Counted from the first letter of the stretch, positions 16,517 to 25,235 are shown. The stretch is DNA of 64,000 nucleotides from Cronobacter dublinensis subsp. dublinensis LMG 23823 (GCF_001277235.1 NZ_CP012266.1:4154001-4218000); one strand, 5' to 3'. Notes: generated by a model not told the origin, from the letters alone. A program made the numbers and translations.

Positions 16517-17836
16517 TTACGATTTCGTCGACTGCTCGAAGCGACGCAACAGCTGATTTCCACGCTCAACGGCGGAATCCAGCGCCTGTTGCGGGGTTTT
16601 CTTGCCGGTCCAGACGCTTTCCAGCTCTTCGTCAACCACGGTGCGGATCTGCGGCATATTGCCCAGACGCAGCCCTTTGGTGAACGGTAACGGCGGCTTG
16701 TTCAGCATCTGGCGCGTCGCGATATCCGCACCCGGATTTTTGTCGTAGAAGCCCTGCTCGCGGGTCAGGTCGTAGGCGGCTTTGGTGATAGGCAGATAGC
16801 CGGTTTTCTGGTGCCATTCCGCGGCATTTTCCGGCTGCGCCAGGAAGCTCAGGAACTCCGCGACGCCTTTGTACATCTCTTTGTCCTTGCCCTGCATCAC
16901 CCACAGGCTCGCCCCGCCGATGATGGCGTTCTGCGGCGCGCCTTTCACATCGGCGTCGTAAGGCATCATGCCCACGCCGTAGTTGAATTTGGCGTAGTGG
17001 CGGATATCCGCGAGCGATCCGGAAGAGGCGGTCGTGATCGCGCAGTCGCCGTTATAGAACTTCTCGGTCGACTCATCCTTGCGCCCGAAGTAGCTGAAAT
17101 CGCCCTTCTTGTTGAGATCCTGCAACAGCGCGATGTGCTTCACTTGCTCCGGCTTGTTGAACTCCAGTACCGCGTCGGTACCGTCAAAGCCGTTATTCTT
17201 AGTCGCGACCGGCAGACCGTGCCAGGCGCTGAAGTTTTCAATCTGGATCCATCCCTGCCAGCCGCTGGCATAGCCGCATTTCATCCCGGCGGCTTTCAGC
17301 TTCGCGGTGTATGCAGCGAGGTCCTGCCAGGTTTTCGGCGGCTGCTCCGGGTCTAAGCCCGCTTTTTTGAACGCATCTTTGTTGTAATAGAGCACCGGAG
17401 TGGAGCTGTTGAAGGGCTGGGAGAGTAAGTGTCCGCTTTTCGCGTCGGTGTAGTAACCGGCGACCGTCGGGACAAACTGCGACTCGTCGAATTTAATGCC
17501 AGCATCGTTAAAGACTTCGTACACCGGTTTGATCGCTTTTGAGGCCATCATGGTGGCGGTGCCTACTTCGTAGACCTGCAAAATCGCCGGAGCATTGCCG
17601 GTACGGAAGGCCGCGATGCCTGCCGCCAGGCTCTGCTCGTAGTTGCCTTTGTAAACCGGTTCGATTTTGTATTCCGGGTGAGCCTGGTTGAACCGCTGCG
17701 CCAGCGAGTTCACCTCTTTACCCAGTTCGCCTTCCATAGAATGCCAGAACGGAATGGTGGTGGCGGCCATCGCCTGGCTGCTCAGCGCCCATCCCAGAGC
17801 CACACAAATTGCTGTACGTCGTAACGAAGCTGTCAT
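16517..17836 (-). CDS. ugpB: sn-glycerol 3-phosphate periplasmic binding protein
   Basis: UgpB binds glycerol 3-phosphate and glycerophosphocholine in the periplasm and delivers it to UgpAE. From the ATG at 17834-17836 the protein has 439 residues, against 438 in E. coli, and begins MTASLRRTAICVALGWALSS, a signal peptide ending near AMA. An in-frame extension to 17908 lacks a signal start and was not used. It is the first and presumably most expressed gene of ugpBAECQ. The promoter carries Pho boxes. Confidence 0.95.
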   Translation of the reverse strand: MTASLRRTAICVALGWALSSQAMAATTIPFWHSMEGELGKEVNSLAQRFNQAHPEYKIEPVYKGNYEQSLAAGIAAFRTGNAPAILQVYEVGTATMMASKAIKPVYEVFNDAGIKFDESQFVPTVAGYYTDAKSGHLLSQPFNSSTPVLYYNKDAFKKAGLDPEQPPKTWQDLAAYTAKLKAAGMKCGYASGWQGWIQIENFSAWHGLPVATKNNGFDGTDAVLEFNKPEQVKHIALLQDLNKKGDFSYFGRKDESTEKFYNGDCAITTASSGSLADIRHYAKFNYGVGMMPYDADVKGAPQNAIIGGASLWVMQGKDKEMYKGVAEFLSFLAQPENAAEWHQKTGYLPITKAAYDLTREQGFYDKNPGADIATRQMLNKPPLPFTKGLRLGNMPQIRTVVDEELESVWTGKKTPQQALDSAVERGNQLLRRFEQSTKS

Positions 17837-17919
17837 GTCTGTTATCTCTCTGATTATGCGTCGTTTGAGATGCGCGAAATCACGCGTTTTATGCTCGCGA
17901 GCTAACATGACATGCGCGT

Positions 17920-17948
17920 ATGACAGAAAAATAACTGAATAGTGACAA
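17920..17948 (-). promoter_or_regulatory. Pho boxes upstream of ugpB
   Basis: On the minus strand three heptamers occur at exact 11-base steps: TTGTCAC, CAGTTAT and CTGTCAT. This is the spacing and sequence of tandem PhoB sites, and fits phosphate-starvation control of ugp. A fourth TGTCAT lies 13 bases further toward ugpB. Confidence 0.82.
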
Positions 17949-18006
17949 GATCGTTACGCCGCCGCGGCACAGAAATGACGCGCCAGTGATGGTCTGATGA
18001 CGGGGT

Positions 18007-18375
18007 TCAGGGGCGAAGCAACGCAGCTATCGCTTCCAGTGAAAGCCGACCTGCCGCCGCGTCGACCGTCATCTCAACAAAAGCCGGATTAGCCGCAAGC
18101 GCAATACCGTTTCGCTTAAGAAACAACAGCGTAATGAAAAGCGCCGTGCGCTTATTACCGTCGTTGAAAATATGGCCTCGCGCAATCGCCAGCAAATGCA
18201 TCGCCGCCAGCAGCCAGATATCGTCAACGCCTTCGTACTCATATTTATTAAGCACGCGATACATTAACGCTTCGGCCCGCCCCGGGTCGGGCATCCCTGT
18301 GACGCCGGGCGTCACCTGCAATAAGCGGTCATGGAAACGAACTATCTCCTCCGCTGAGATAAAGTGAATCGTCAT
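18007..18375 (-). CDS. Doc-type toxin (Fic fold)
   Basis: This 122-residue protein has the death-on-curing signature HIFNDGNKRT at residues 68-77, with the histidine, phenylalanine, asparagine and KR of the Fic/Doc active site. In phage P1 Doc, this site phosphorylates EF-Tu and stops translation. The start codon overlaps the antitoxin stop by one base (TAATG), which fits toxin-antitoxin coupling. The pair lies between ugpB and livF, which are neighbours in E. coli, so it is an insertion. It appears intact. Confidence 0.9.
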   Translation of the reverse strand: MTIHFISAEEIVRFHDRLLQVTPGVTGMPDPGRAEALMYRVLNKYEYEGVDDIWLLAAMHLLAIARGHIFNDGNKRTALFITLLFLKRNGIALAANPAFVEMTVDAAAGRLSLEAIAALLRP

Positions 18376-18596
18376 TACCTGTCCGCAAGCTCCCTGATTT
18401 CATTACCGTGCACGGCCATCATCTCCGCGAATTCGGCATCCAGTTTGGCCGCCTGGTAACGTTCAAACTCTTCGGCGCTGATGATAACGGCCGGTTTATG
18501 GCCGCGGCGCGTAATGGTCACTGGCGTTCCGGTGGTGGCGGATTCCAGGGCGGAAGCGAGCTGCTGGCGCGCTTCGCTGTAGTTCATCGTACGCAT
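18375..18596 (-). CDS. Phd/YefM-type antitoxin
   Basis: From the ATG at 18594-18596 the protein has 73 residues: MRTMNYSEARQQL at the front is the Phd/YefM DNA-binding fold, and a charged, helical C-terminal tail would neutralise the toxin. A strong GAGGAGG precedes this ATG, so the longer in-frame extension to 18650 was rejected. It is the first gene of the pair, next to a palindrome likely bound by the antitoxin. Confidence 0.88.
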   Translation of the reverse strand: MRTMNYSEARQQLASALESATTGTPVTITRRGHKPAVIISAEEFERYQAAKLDAEFAEMMAVHGNEIRELADR

Positions 18597-18611
18597 AAAG
18601 CCTCCTCTAAA

Positions 18612-18628
18612 GTACAAATTAATTGTAC
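18612..18628 (-). promoter_or_regulatory. probable operator of the Phd/Doc pair
   Basis: A near-perfect palindrome, GTACAAATTAATTGTAC, lies 16 bases before the antitoxin start. A second pair of GTAC half-sites follows (18625-18641). The Phd/YefM family represses its own operon through such short palindromes; binding here is inferred. Confidence 0.65.
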
Positions 18629-18644
18629 AAGTAATGCGTACATA

Positions 18645-18720
18645 AAACAAAAGCCGGGTGGCGTTTCGCCATACCCGGCTTTCTCAATGCGCCTGCCCGG
18701 TAGCCTTACGCCACCGGGCC
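18645..18720 (-). terminator. livF terminator / REP-like element
   Basis: A long stem AGCCGGGT...ACCCGGCT with inner GGCG/CGCC (18651-18681) is followed on the minus strand by TTTTGTTTTA. It ends the liv transcript just before the antitoxin operator. A second palindrome, GCCCGGTAGCC...CCACCGGGC, lies at 18695-18719. Both belong to the dispersed REP-like class. Confidence 0.75.
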
Positions 18721-18728
18721 GCCATAAC

Positions 18729-19442
18729 TTAACCGCCTAAATAAGCGCTGCGCACCGCCTCGTTGGCGAGCAGCGCGTCGCCGGTGTCCTCAAGCACCAC
18801 ATGGCCGTTTTCCAGCACGTAACCGCGGTCGGCGAGCTTCAGCGCCTGGTTGGCGTTCTGCTCGACGAGGAAAATGGTCATTCCCTCTTTGCGCAGCTGT
18901 TCGATGGTGTCGAAAATCTGCTGGATGATAATGGGCGCCAGACCCAGCGACGGCTCATCGAGCAGCAGCAGGCGCGGCTGGCTCATCAGCGCGCGGCCTA
19001 TCGCCAGCATCTGCTGTTCGCCGCCGGACATCGTACCGGCGCGCTGAATGCGACGCTCATGCAGGCGCGGGAAGAGATCGTATACGCGCTGAATGCGGGT
19101 CTGAAACTGTGCGCGGTCGGCGAAAAAGCCGCCCATCGCCAGATTCTCTTCCACCGTCATGCGGGAGAAGACGCGGCGGCCTTCCGGCACAATCGCCACC
19201 GCCTCGCGCATGATTTTCGCGGTCTGCCAGTCGGTAATGTCTTTGCCATCAAAAACGATACGCCCGTGGCTGGCGCGCGGGTCGCCGCACAGCGTGCCGA
19301 GCAGCGTGGTTTTACCCGCGCCGTTGGCGCCGATAAGCGTGACAATCTCGCCCTGCTTAATGTGCAGGCTCACCTCATGCAGCGCCTGGATTTTGCCGTA
19401 GTGCGCGCTCACCTTGTCAAAAGACAACATCACGTTTTCCAT
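18729..19442 (-). CDS. livF: branched-chain amino acid ABC transporter ATPase LivF
   Basis: LivF is one of two ATPases driving leucine/isoleucine/valine uptake. From the ATG at 19440-19442 it has 237 residues and begins MENVMLSFDKVSAHYGK, matching the E. coli start and length. Walker A GANGAGKTT, signature MSGGEQQMLAIGRA and Walker B LLLLDEP are present. It starts one base after livG and is the last liv gene before a terminator. Confidence 0.96.
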   Translation of the reverse strand: MENVMLSFDKVSAHYGKIQALHEVSLHIKQGEIVTLIGANGAGKTTLLGTLCGDPRASHGRIVFDGKDITDWQTAKIMREAVAIVPEGRRVFSRMTVEENLAMGGFFADRAQFQTRIQRVYDLFPRLHERRIQRAGTMSGGEQQMLAIGRALMSQPRLLLLDEPSLGLAPIIIQQIFDTIEQLRKEGMTIFLVEQNANQALKLADRGYVLENGHVVLEDTGDALLANEAVRSAYLGG

Positions 19443-19443
19443 C

Positions 19444-20211
19444 TTATGCCTCACCCAGGTATGCACGAATCACGTCAGGGTTATTGCGGATTTGCTCCGG
19501 CGTGCCGTTGGCAAGCGGCGTCCCCTGATTCACGACATAAATACGATCGGAAATGCCCATCACCAGTTTCATATCGTGCTCAATCAGCAGAATGGTGGTG
19601 TCGTGATGATTACGCAGTTCGACGATCAGCTCGTCCAGCTCTTTGGTCTCTTTCGGGTTGAGGCCCGCGGCGGGTTCATCGAGCATCAGGATCTCCGGCT
19701 GCGTCACCATGCAGCGGGCTATCTCCAGACGACGCTGGTCGCCGTAGGCGAGGTTGCCCGCCTGGCGGTTGGCGTGCTGCAACAGATTAATGCGCTCAAG
19801 CCAGGTGGCGGCGCGATCCAGCGCCTCGCTGTGGGCGCGACGAAATGCCGGGGTTTTCAGCAGGCCGGAAAACAGCCCGGATTTCAGTTGCTGATGTTGC
19901 GCCACCAGCAGGTTTTCAATCACGGTCATTTCGCGAAACAGACGCACGTGCTGGAAGGTGCGCACCACGCCCATGCGGGCGATCTGCTGGCCCGGCAGCC
20001 CTTCAAGATGCTGGTCGCGCAGCATAATGGTGCCGCCGGTGGGCTTGTAAAAGCCGGTCAGGCAGTTGAACACCGTGGTTTTACCGGCCCCGTTCGGGCC
20101 AATCAGCGAGACGATTTCACGCTCGCGCAGTTCAAGCGAGACGTTATTCACGGCAAGCAGGCCGCCAAAGCGCATCATCAGGCCGTTGACGGATAATAAG
20201 GGCTGACTCAT
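19444..20211 (-). CDS. livG: branched-chain amino acid ABC transporter ATPase LivG
   Basis: This is the second ATPase of the system, 255 residues. Walker A is GPNGAGKTT near residue 39. The signature is the variant AYGDQRRLEIAR usual for this subfamily, and Walker B is ILMLDEP. Its ATG overlaps the livM stop. Confidence 0.96.
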   Translation of the reverse strand: MSQPLLSVNGLMMRFGGLLAVNNVSLELREREIVSLIGPNGAGKTTVFNCLTGFYKPTGGTIMLRDQHLEGLPGQQIARMGVVRTFQHVRLFREMTVIENLLVAQHQQLKSGLFSGLLKTPAFRRAHSEALDRAATWLERINLLQHANRQAGNLAYGDQRRLEIARCMVTQPEILMLDEPAAGLNPKETKELDELIVELRNHHDTTILLIEHDMKLVMGISDRIYVVNQGTPLANGTPEQIRNNPDVIRAYLGEA

Positions 20212-21488
20212 GCCTGCTCTCCTTTACTGCTCACACCGTTTTTCAGTTTCAGCTGCGGGCGCGTCATCGGCAGTAACCCCTGCGGACGCCAGATCATCAT
20301 CAGCACCATCAGACCGCCCAGCACCAGCATGCTGTATTCATTCAGGTCGCGCATCAGTTCACGCGACACCACCAGCAGAATGGCGGCGAGGATCACCGCG
20401 AACTGCGAGCCCATGCCGCCCAGCACCACAATCGCCAGCACGAATGCGGACTCCGCGAAGGTGAACGATTCAGGGCTAACGAAACCCTGGCGCGCGGCGA
20501 ACAGCGTCCCGGCGAAACCGGCGAACGCGGCGCTGATGGTAAAGGCGGTGAGCTTGATGCGCGTCGGGTTGAGGCCGAGCGAACGGCAGGCAATCTCATC
20601 TTCGCGCAGCGCTTCCCACGCGCGGCCAAGCGGCATACGCAGCAGACGGTTAATCACGAACAGCGAGAACACCACCAGCAGCAGCGCCACCAGGTAGAGC
20701 CAGATAACGCGGTCGGCGGGGTCATACTTCACGCCGAAGAAGTTGCTGAACGTATCCCAGCCCCCTTCACGCGCGGTGCGGCTGAACTCCAGGCCTAAGA
20801 AGGTCGGTTTCGGGATCTGGCTGATGCCGTTCGGGCCGCCGGTGATATCGGTGTTATTGAGCAGCAGAATACGGACGATTTCGCCAAAGCCGAGCGTCAC
20901 AATCGCCAGATAGTCGCCGCGCAGGCGCAAGACCGGAAAACCAAGCAGGAAACCGGCGGCGGCAGAGACCAGGCCCGCCAGCGGCAGACAGGTCCAGAAG
21001 CCCAGCCCATAGTAGTGGTTCAGCAGCGCGAAGGTGTAAGCGCCGATGGCGTAAAAGCCGCCGTAGCCCAGCACCAGCAGGCCGGAAAGCCCCACCACCA
21101 CGTTCAGACCGAGGCCGAGGATCACATAGATCATGGTCAGCGTGGCGATATCTACCGTGCCGCGCGAAACCATAAACGGCCACGCGACGGCGAGCGCCAG
21201 AAGGCCCAGCAGAAACAGCTTTTGTTTGACCGTCGAGCCGTCGATCGCAGGCAGAATAAACTTCGGCCCGGAGACGTTTTTCAGGCCCTTCTGGAACAGC
21301 GGGCGCAGGAGCTGGAACAAAAAGACCACGCCGGTGCCGATGGCAATCCACTCCCAGCGGATGCTGTCGGCGGTATCGACCACAAGACGCGTGCCGTCCA
21401 GCTCAAGCTGAACGCCCATAAAAATGCCTGCCAGCAGGAAGAACATGGCGGCCGCCAGCAGCGCCGCCACAAAATGCATCGGTTTCAT
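20208..21488 (-). CDS. livM: branched-chain amino acid ABC transporter permease LivM
   Basis: This inner membrane permease has 426 residues, near the 425 of E. coli. The N-terminal third carries extra hydrophobic segments, and the family domain begins near TMIYVILGLGLNVVVGLSGL. The cytoplasmic coupling loop includes GRAWEALREDEIACRSLG. It overlaps livH at one end and livG at the other by ATGA. Confidence 0.95.
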   Translation of the reverse strand: MKPMHFVAALLAAAMFFLLAGIFMGVQLELDGTRLVVDTADSIRWEWIAIGTGVVFLFQLLRPLFQKGLKNVSGPKFILPAIDGSTVKQKLFLLGLLALAVAWPFMVSRGTVDIATLTMIYVILGLGLNVVVGLSGLLVLGYGGFYAIGAYTFALLNHYYGLGFWTCLPLAGLVSAAAGFLLGFPVLRLRGDYLAIVTLGFGEIVRILLLNNTDITGGPNGISQIPKPTFLGLEFSRTAREGGWDTFSNFFGVKYDPADRVIWLYLVALLLVVFSLFVINRLLRMPLGRAWEALREDEIACRSLGLNPTRIKLTAFTISAAFAGFAGTLFAARQGFVSPESFTFAESAFVLAIVVLGGMGSQFAVILAAILLVVSRELMRDLNEYSMLVLGGLMVLMMIWRPQGLLPMTRPQLKLKNGVSSKGEQA

Positions 21489-22411
21489 ACTTTTTCTACC
21501 TCCGGGCGGCCCAGAATACCGGTCGGCATCACCAACAGTACGCCGATCAACAGGGCAAACGACACGACATCTTTATATTCGGTGCTGAGATAGGCGGAGC
21601 AGAGCGATTCGGTCACGCCGAGGATAAGCCCGCCAATCATCGCGCCCGGGATGCTGCCGATGCCGCCAAGCACGGCGGCGGTGAAGGCTTTCATCCCGGC
21701 CATAAAGCCGATGTACGGGTTGATAACGCCGTAGAACTGGCCGAGCAGCACGCCTGCCACTGCCGCCATCGCCGCGCCGATCACAAAGGTGAGCGCGATA
21801 ACGCGGTCGGTGTTGATGCCAAGCAGGCTCGCCATTTTCAGATCTTCGGCGCAGGCGCGACACGCACGGCCCATGCGGGAGTAGCGAATAAACAGCGTGA
21901 GCGCGAGCATCGCGACAAACGTCACGACCCAGATAACCAGCTGCATAGTGGTGATACTGGCGGCGAAGTTATCGCTGCTGCCGATGGTCCACTGGCCGTT
22001 AAACAGGCTTGGCAGCGCGACATCGCGCGAGCCCTGGGTGAGGCTGACGTAGTTTTGCAGGAAAATCGACATCCCGATGGCGGAGATGAGCGCAATCAGG
22101 CGCTTGGAGCTGCGCACGGGGCGATACGCCACGCGCTCGATGCTCCAGCCGTAGGCGCTGGAGACGACAATCGCCCCGATAAACGCGGCGCCGACCAGCA
22201 GCCAGCTGGCGTCGATGCCCATCATCATGAGCGCTGCGATGATCATGAATGACACATAGCTGCCAATCATATAGACCTCGCCGTGGGCGAAGTTGATCAT
22301 GCCGATAATGCCGTAGACCATGGTGTAGCCGATGGCGATAAGCGCGTAGGTGCTGCCCAGCGTGACGCCGTTAAACATCTGCTGCAGAAAATAGAGAAAC
22401 TGCTCGGACAT
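21485..22411 (-). CDS. livH: branched-chain amino acid ABC transporter permease LivH
   Basis: This is a 308-residue permease with about eight membrane segments, pairing with LivM. The family start is recognisable: LQQMFNGVTLGSTYALIAIG, followed by GMINFAHGEVYMIGSY. It is the first intact gene after the livK remnant, 63 bases downstream of it, so the livK promoter region probably still drives livHMGF. Confidence 0.95.
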   Translation of the reverse strand: MSEQFLYFLQQMFNGVTLGSTYALIAIGYTMVYGIIGMINFAHGEVYMIGSYVSFMIIAALMMMGIDASWLLVGAAFIGAIVVSSAYGWSIERVAYRPVRSSKRLIALISAIGMSIFLQNYVSLTQGSRDVALPSLFNGQWTIGSSDNFAASITTMQLVIWVVTFVAMLALTLFIRYSRMGRACRACAEDLKMASLLGINTDRVIALTFVIGAAMAAVAGVLLGQFYGVINPYIGFMAGMKAFTAAVLGGIGSIPGAMIGGLILGVTESLCSAYLSTEYKDVVSFALLIGVLLVMPTGILGRPEVEKV

Positions 22412-22474
22412 AACGTAACCTTATTAAAACCTGCCAGCGACGCGCCGACAGGCGGGATGAACATCGGGTATGCT

Positions 22475-22726
22475 TTAATTCACGGCGACAGACGGCCCGC
22501 TTTTCGCAACGGTGAGCGCACCGTCGGCATGCCACTCGAAAACACCTGCTTCAACTCCCTTCAGATCGCCTTTTTCATCCCAGTTCAGCGGCCCATGCAC
22601 GGTATTCGCGCCATGTAATGCTTTTATCCGCGCGGCAAAGTCACGGTAGATAGCCTGCGCGTTCATCGCCTGCGATCGCGACAGCGCTATCATCCCCGCA
22701 CGCACGCGCGTTGCGTTGCTGTTCAT
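22475..22726 (-). pseudogene. livK: livK remnant with large internal deletion
   Basis: The 83-codon frame joins two pieces of a LivK binding protein. Residues 1-24 (RAGMIALSRSQAMNAQ) resemble the E. coli LivK signal peptide. The end (GPLNWDEKGDLKG, then EWHADG) resembles its last 40 residues. About 290 residues of ligand-binding core between them are gone. It lies exactly where livK stands in E. coli, upstream of livH. The frame keeps a start with AAGG upstream and a stop, so a short product may be made, but it cannot bind leucine. The signal sequence has also lost much of its hydrophobicity. Confidence 0.88.
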
Positions 22727-23146
22727 CCTTACATCCCCGTTCGTGTTGTGTGTTGCTAATAAGTTTTATTATGGTTAAAAAATATTCTGCTGTTTTAATA
22801 GACAACGCTATTTTTACCTGTCTCTTTAAAGGGTTAGCGTGGTTTTTAGCGAAACTATAATTAAAACATCTATTTTTCAGTCTATTAAGCAAAGATAATA
22901 TTCTGAAATATGGCTGAGATAAACAAAAAAAAGCGCAACGAATAGCATAAAATATCGGTACTATTAGCCAGATAAAACGCTACCATTCAGGGTTATCTGC
23001 TGGTTAAATTTCATTCCCCGCGCTTTCCCGCTACCTAATGAGTAAGACAAAAACTAATCAGCTGCCGAATAGATCTCACCAGGGGGCGCAGCAGCCGGAA
23101 AAAATCGGGTAAACTCAGTTATCCCTCTCTGGCGGAAAGCGTGTTT
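22727..23146. other. livK/panM intergenic region
   Basis: This 420-base gap is clearly richer in A+T than its surroundings, especially 22750-22960. It would hold the promoter and leader of the old livK-livHMGF operon reading left and the panM promoter reading right. AT-rich DNA here fits Lrp binding known for E. coli liv genes, but I cannot point to a specific site. Confidence 0.5.
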
Positions 23147-23539
23147 ATGAAACTGACTATCCTTCGTCTGCATACCCTGAGTGAACAGGACAAAATCGAC
23201 CTCGCAAAGATTTGGCCGGAATATCCTTCTGATTCGTTACGTCTTGATGAGAACCATCGCATTTACGCCGCGCGCTTTAACGAGCGGCTGCTGGGCGCGG
23301 TGCGCGTGACGCTGCGCGGCACCGAAGGCGCGATGGACTCCCTGCGGGTGCGGGACGTTACGCGCCGCCGCGGCGTCGGGCATTACCTGATTGAAGAGAC
23401 GATCCGTGACAACCCGTCGATGACCGACTGGTGGGTGATGGATATCGGCGTGGAAGACTACAACGTGATGAACGCGTTTATGCAGACGCTGGGCTTCGCG
23501 GCGCAGCAGGATGGCTGGGTGAAACGCGTAGAGGCGTGA
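23147..23539 (+). CDS. panM: PanD maturation/regulatory factor PanM
   Basis: PanM (PanZ) is a GNAT-fold protein that binds acetyl-CoA and triggers self-cleavage of aspartate decarboxylase PanD, linking beta-alanine and CoA synthesis. The protein has 130 residues from the ATG at 23147, starting MKLTILRLHTLSEQDKIDL, against 127 in E. coli. An in-frame GTG two codons earlier is less likely. The acetyl-CoA loop RRRGVGHYL is present near residue 74. The setting between livK and livJ matches E. coli. Confidence 0.93.
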   Translation: MKLTILRLHTLSEQDKIDLAKIWPEYPSDSLRLDENHRIYAARFNERLLGAVRVTLRGTEGAMDSLRVRDVTRRRGVGHYLIEETIRDNPSMTDWWVMDIGVEDYNVMNAFMQTLGFAAQQDGWVKRVEA

Positions 23540-23598
23540 TGTTAATAGACGGGTGGATGCGCTGCGCTTATCTAGCTTACGCGACAGCGGCATACACC

Positions 23599-23870
23599 GC
23601 TGTCGCGCGAAAGACGCAACAGCCTATTTACCCACGTATTTCGTGCTACAGCAAGGCGGCAAACCCTGAAATCCCCGGGAGCTTACATCAGTAAGTGACC
23701 GGGGTTGAAGGGTGCAGTCAACGCCGCTGTCGCGCGAAAGACGCAACACCTATTTACCCAAGTATTTCGTGCTACAGCAAGGCGGCAAGCCCTGAAATCC
23801 CCGGGAGCTTACATCAGTAAGTGACCGGGGTTGAAGGGTGCAGCCAACGCTGCTGTCGTGCGAAAGACGC
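23599..23870. repeat. tandem 127-bp repeats with a strong hairpin
   Basis: Two nearly identical units (23599-23725 and 23726-23851) are followed by the first 19 bases of a third. Each unit contains a hairpin: CCCCGG...CTTAC, loop ATCA, GTAAG...CCGGGG (23673-23704 and 23799-23830). No open frame runs through both. They fill the gap between the convergent ends of panM and livJ. I know of no firm function; a structured RNA or a mobile repeat is possible. Confidence 0.85.
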
Positions 23871-23881
23871 CGGGGAAATAA

Positions 23882-24985
23882 TTATTTGGCGTCGGTCGCC
23901 GTACCATTGGCATGCCAGGTAAACACGCCGAACTCAAACCCTTTCAGATCGCCCTTCGCATCCCAGGTCAGCGGCCCCATCACCGTTTCTACGGAGTTCG
24001 CTTTCAGGTATTTAGCGATTTCCGCCGGGTCATCGCTCTGGTTCAGACCAGCAGCCAGAGACTGCAGCGCGGCGTAGGTGGTCCACACAAACGCGCCGCT
24101 CGGATCCTGTTTTTTGGCCTTGATAGCATCCACAATCGGTTTGTTCGCCGGCACCTGATCGTAGTTCTTCGGCTTGGTCACCAGCATGCCTTCGGCAGAC
24201 TCGCCCGCGATGTTAGAGAGCGACACGTTCGCCACGCCTTCCGGGCCCATAAACTGGGTTTTCAGGCCTGCCGCGCGCGCCTGACGCAGGATCTGCCCCA
24301 TTTCCGGGTGGTAGCCGCCGTAATAGACGAAATCGATGTTTTCTTTCTTCAGACGCGCCACCAGCGTGGAGAAATCTTTCTCACCAGCGGTGATGCCGTC
24401 AAAGAAGACCACATGCGCGCCGCCTTTCTTCAGGCCGTCCTGTACCGCGCGGGCCAGGCCTTCGCCATACTGCTGTTTGTCGTGAATAACCGCGATATTT
24501 TTTGGCTTCACTTTATCGAGAATGTATTTCGCCGCGGTCGGACCCTGGTCGGAATCCAGACCGGTGGTACGCAGAATGAGTTTATAGCCGCGCGCGGTCA
24601 GCTCCGGTGCCGTCGCGGCCGGGGTGATCATCAGAATGCCTTCGTCTTCGTAAATATCCGACGCGGGCTGCGTGGAGGAGGAGCAGAGGTGGCCGATAAC
24701 ATATTTCACGCCGTCGTTAACCACTTTGTTCGCTACCGCCACCGCTTGTTTCGGGTCGCAGGCGTCGTCGTATTTGGTGATAACCAGCTTGTTGCCTTTG
24801 ATGCCGCCTTTGGCGTTGATATCGGCAACGGCCTGCTCGGCACCGGTGAATTCCTGGTCGCCGTATTGCGCTACCGGGCCAGACATGGCGCCCACCACGG
24901 CAATTTTAATATCTTCCGCCATCGCCATGCTGCTCATCGCCAGCGCAATCGCGCCTGCCAGTAACGCTTTACCCTTCATTTTCAT
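23882..24985 (-). CDS. livJ: Leu/Ile/Val periplasmic binding protein LivJ
   Basis: LivJ captures leucine, isoleucine and valine in the periplasm and delivers them to LivHMGF. From the ATG at 24983-24985 the protein has 367 residues, exactly the E. coli length, with a signal peptide MKMKGKALLAGAIALAMSSM ending near AMA. Upstream in-frame starts up to 25132 would bury the signal peptide and were rejected. As livK is deleted here, LivJ is probably the only binding protein of the system in this region. Confidence 0.96.
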   Translation of the reverse strand: MKMKGKALLAGAIALAMSSMAMAEDIKIAVVGAMSGPVAQYGDQEFTGAEQAVADINAKGGIKGNKLVITKYDDACDPKQAVAVANKVVNDGVKYVIGHLCSSSTQPASDIYEDEGILMITPAATAPELTARGYKLILRTTGLDSDQGPTAAKYILDKVKPKNIAVIHDKQQYGEGLARAVQDGLKKGGAHVVFFDGITAGEKDFSTLVARLKKENIDFVYYGGYHPEMGQILRQARAAGLKTQFMGPEGVANVSLSNIAGESAEGMLVTKPKNYDQVPANKPIVDAIKAKKQDPSGAFVWTTYAALQSLAAGLNQSDDPAEIAKYLKANSVETVMGPLTWDAKGDLKGFEFGVFTWHANGTATDAK

Positions 24986-25189
24986 CCTGAGGTTCCCCAT
25001 TCTTGTGGTCATTGCAGTTGTGGTGTTGTTGTTTTTCGCTACTTTATTTCCGCTTCGCTTGTAAGCGCAGCATTTAATAATGGTTTTAAGCCCTGCCGCC
25101 CGGCTAAAAGCAGCATACTCTGCTAAAAACATACCCCATTTTTATGAATTTGGAATCACTATTTTTCACGTCAATTATGGCGGGGAGCG
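24986..25189. other. livJ upstream region
   Basis: This gap of about 200 bases holds the livJ promoter reading left. It has several A/T-rich tracts and no gene that I can support. Confidence 0.45.
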
Positions 25190-25226
25190 GTCAAAAAACA
25201 TCCGCCGCGCCTGTCACGCGGCGGGT
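25190..25226 (-). terminator. terminator of the permease gene
   Basis: The stem CCGCCGCG/CGCGGCGG (25202-25224) with a seven-base loop is followed on the minus strand by ATG and a run of six T. It lies just past the permease stop at 25236. Confidence 0.85.
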
Positions 25227-25235
25227 TATCGGGTT

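Noticed and set aside
17837..17908. Upstream extension of ugpB by 24 residues
   Set aside because: It would place a charged stretch before an evident signal peptide; the internal ATG matches the known start.
23599..23870. Tandem repeats considered as a CRISPR array
   Set aside because: Units are about 127 bases with no variable spacers and only two full copies; no cas genes are nearby.
23912..24964. Long open frame antisense to livJ
   Set aside because: It mirrors the strongly conserved livJ coding sequence and has shadow-frame composition; no ribosome site or domain supports it.
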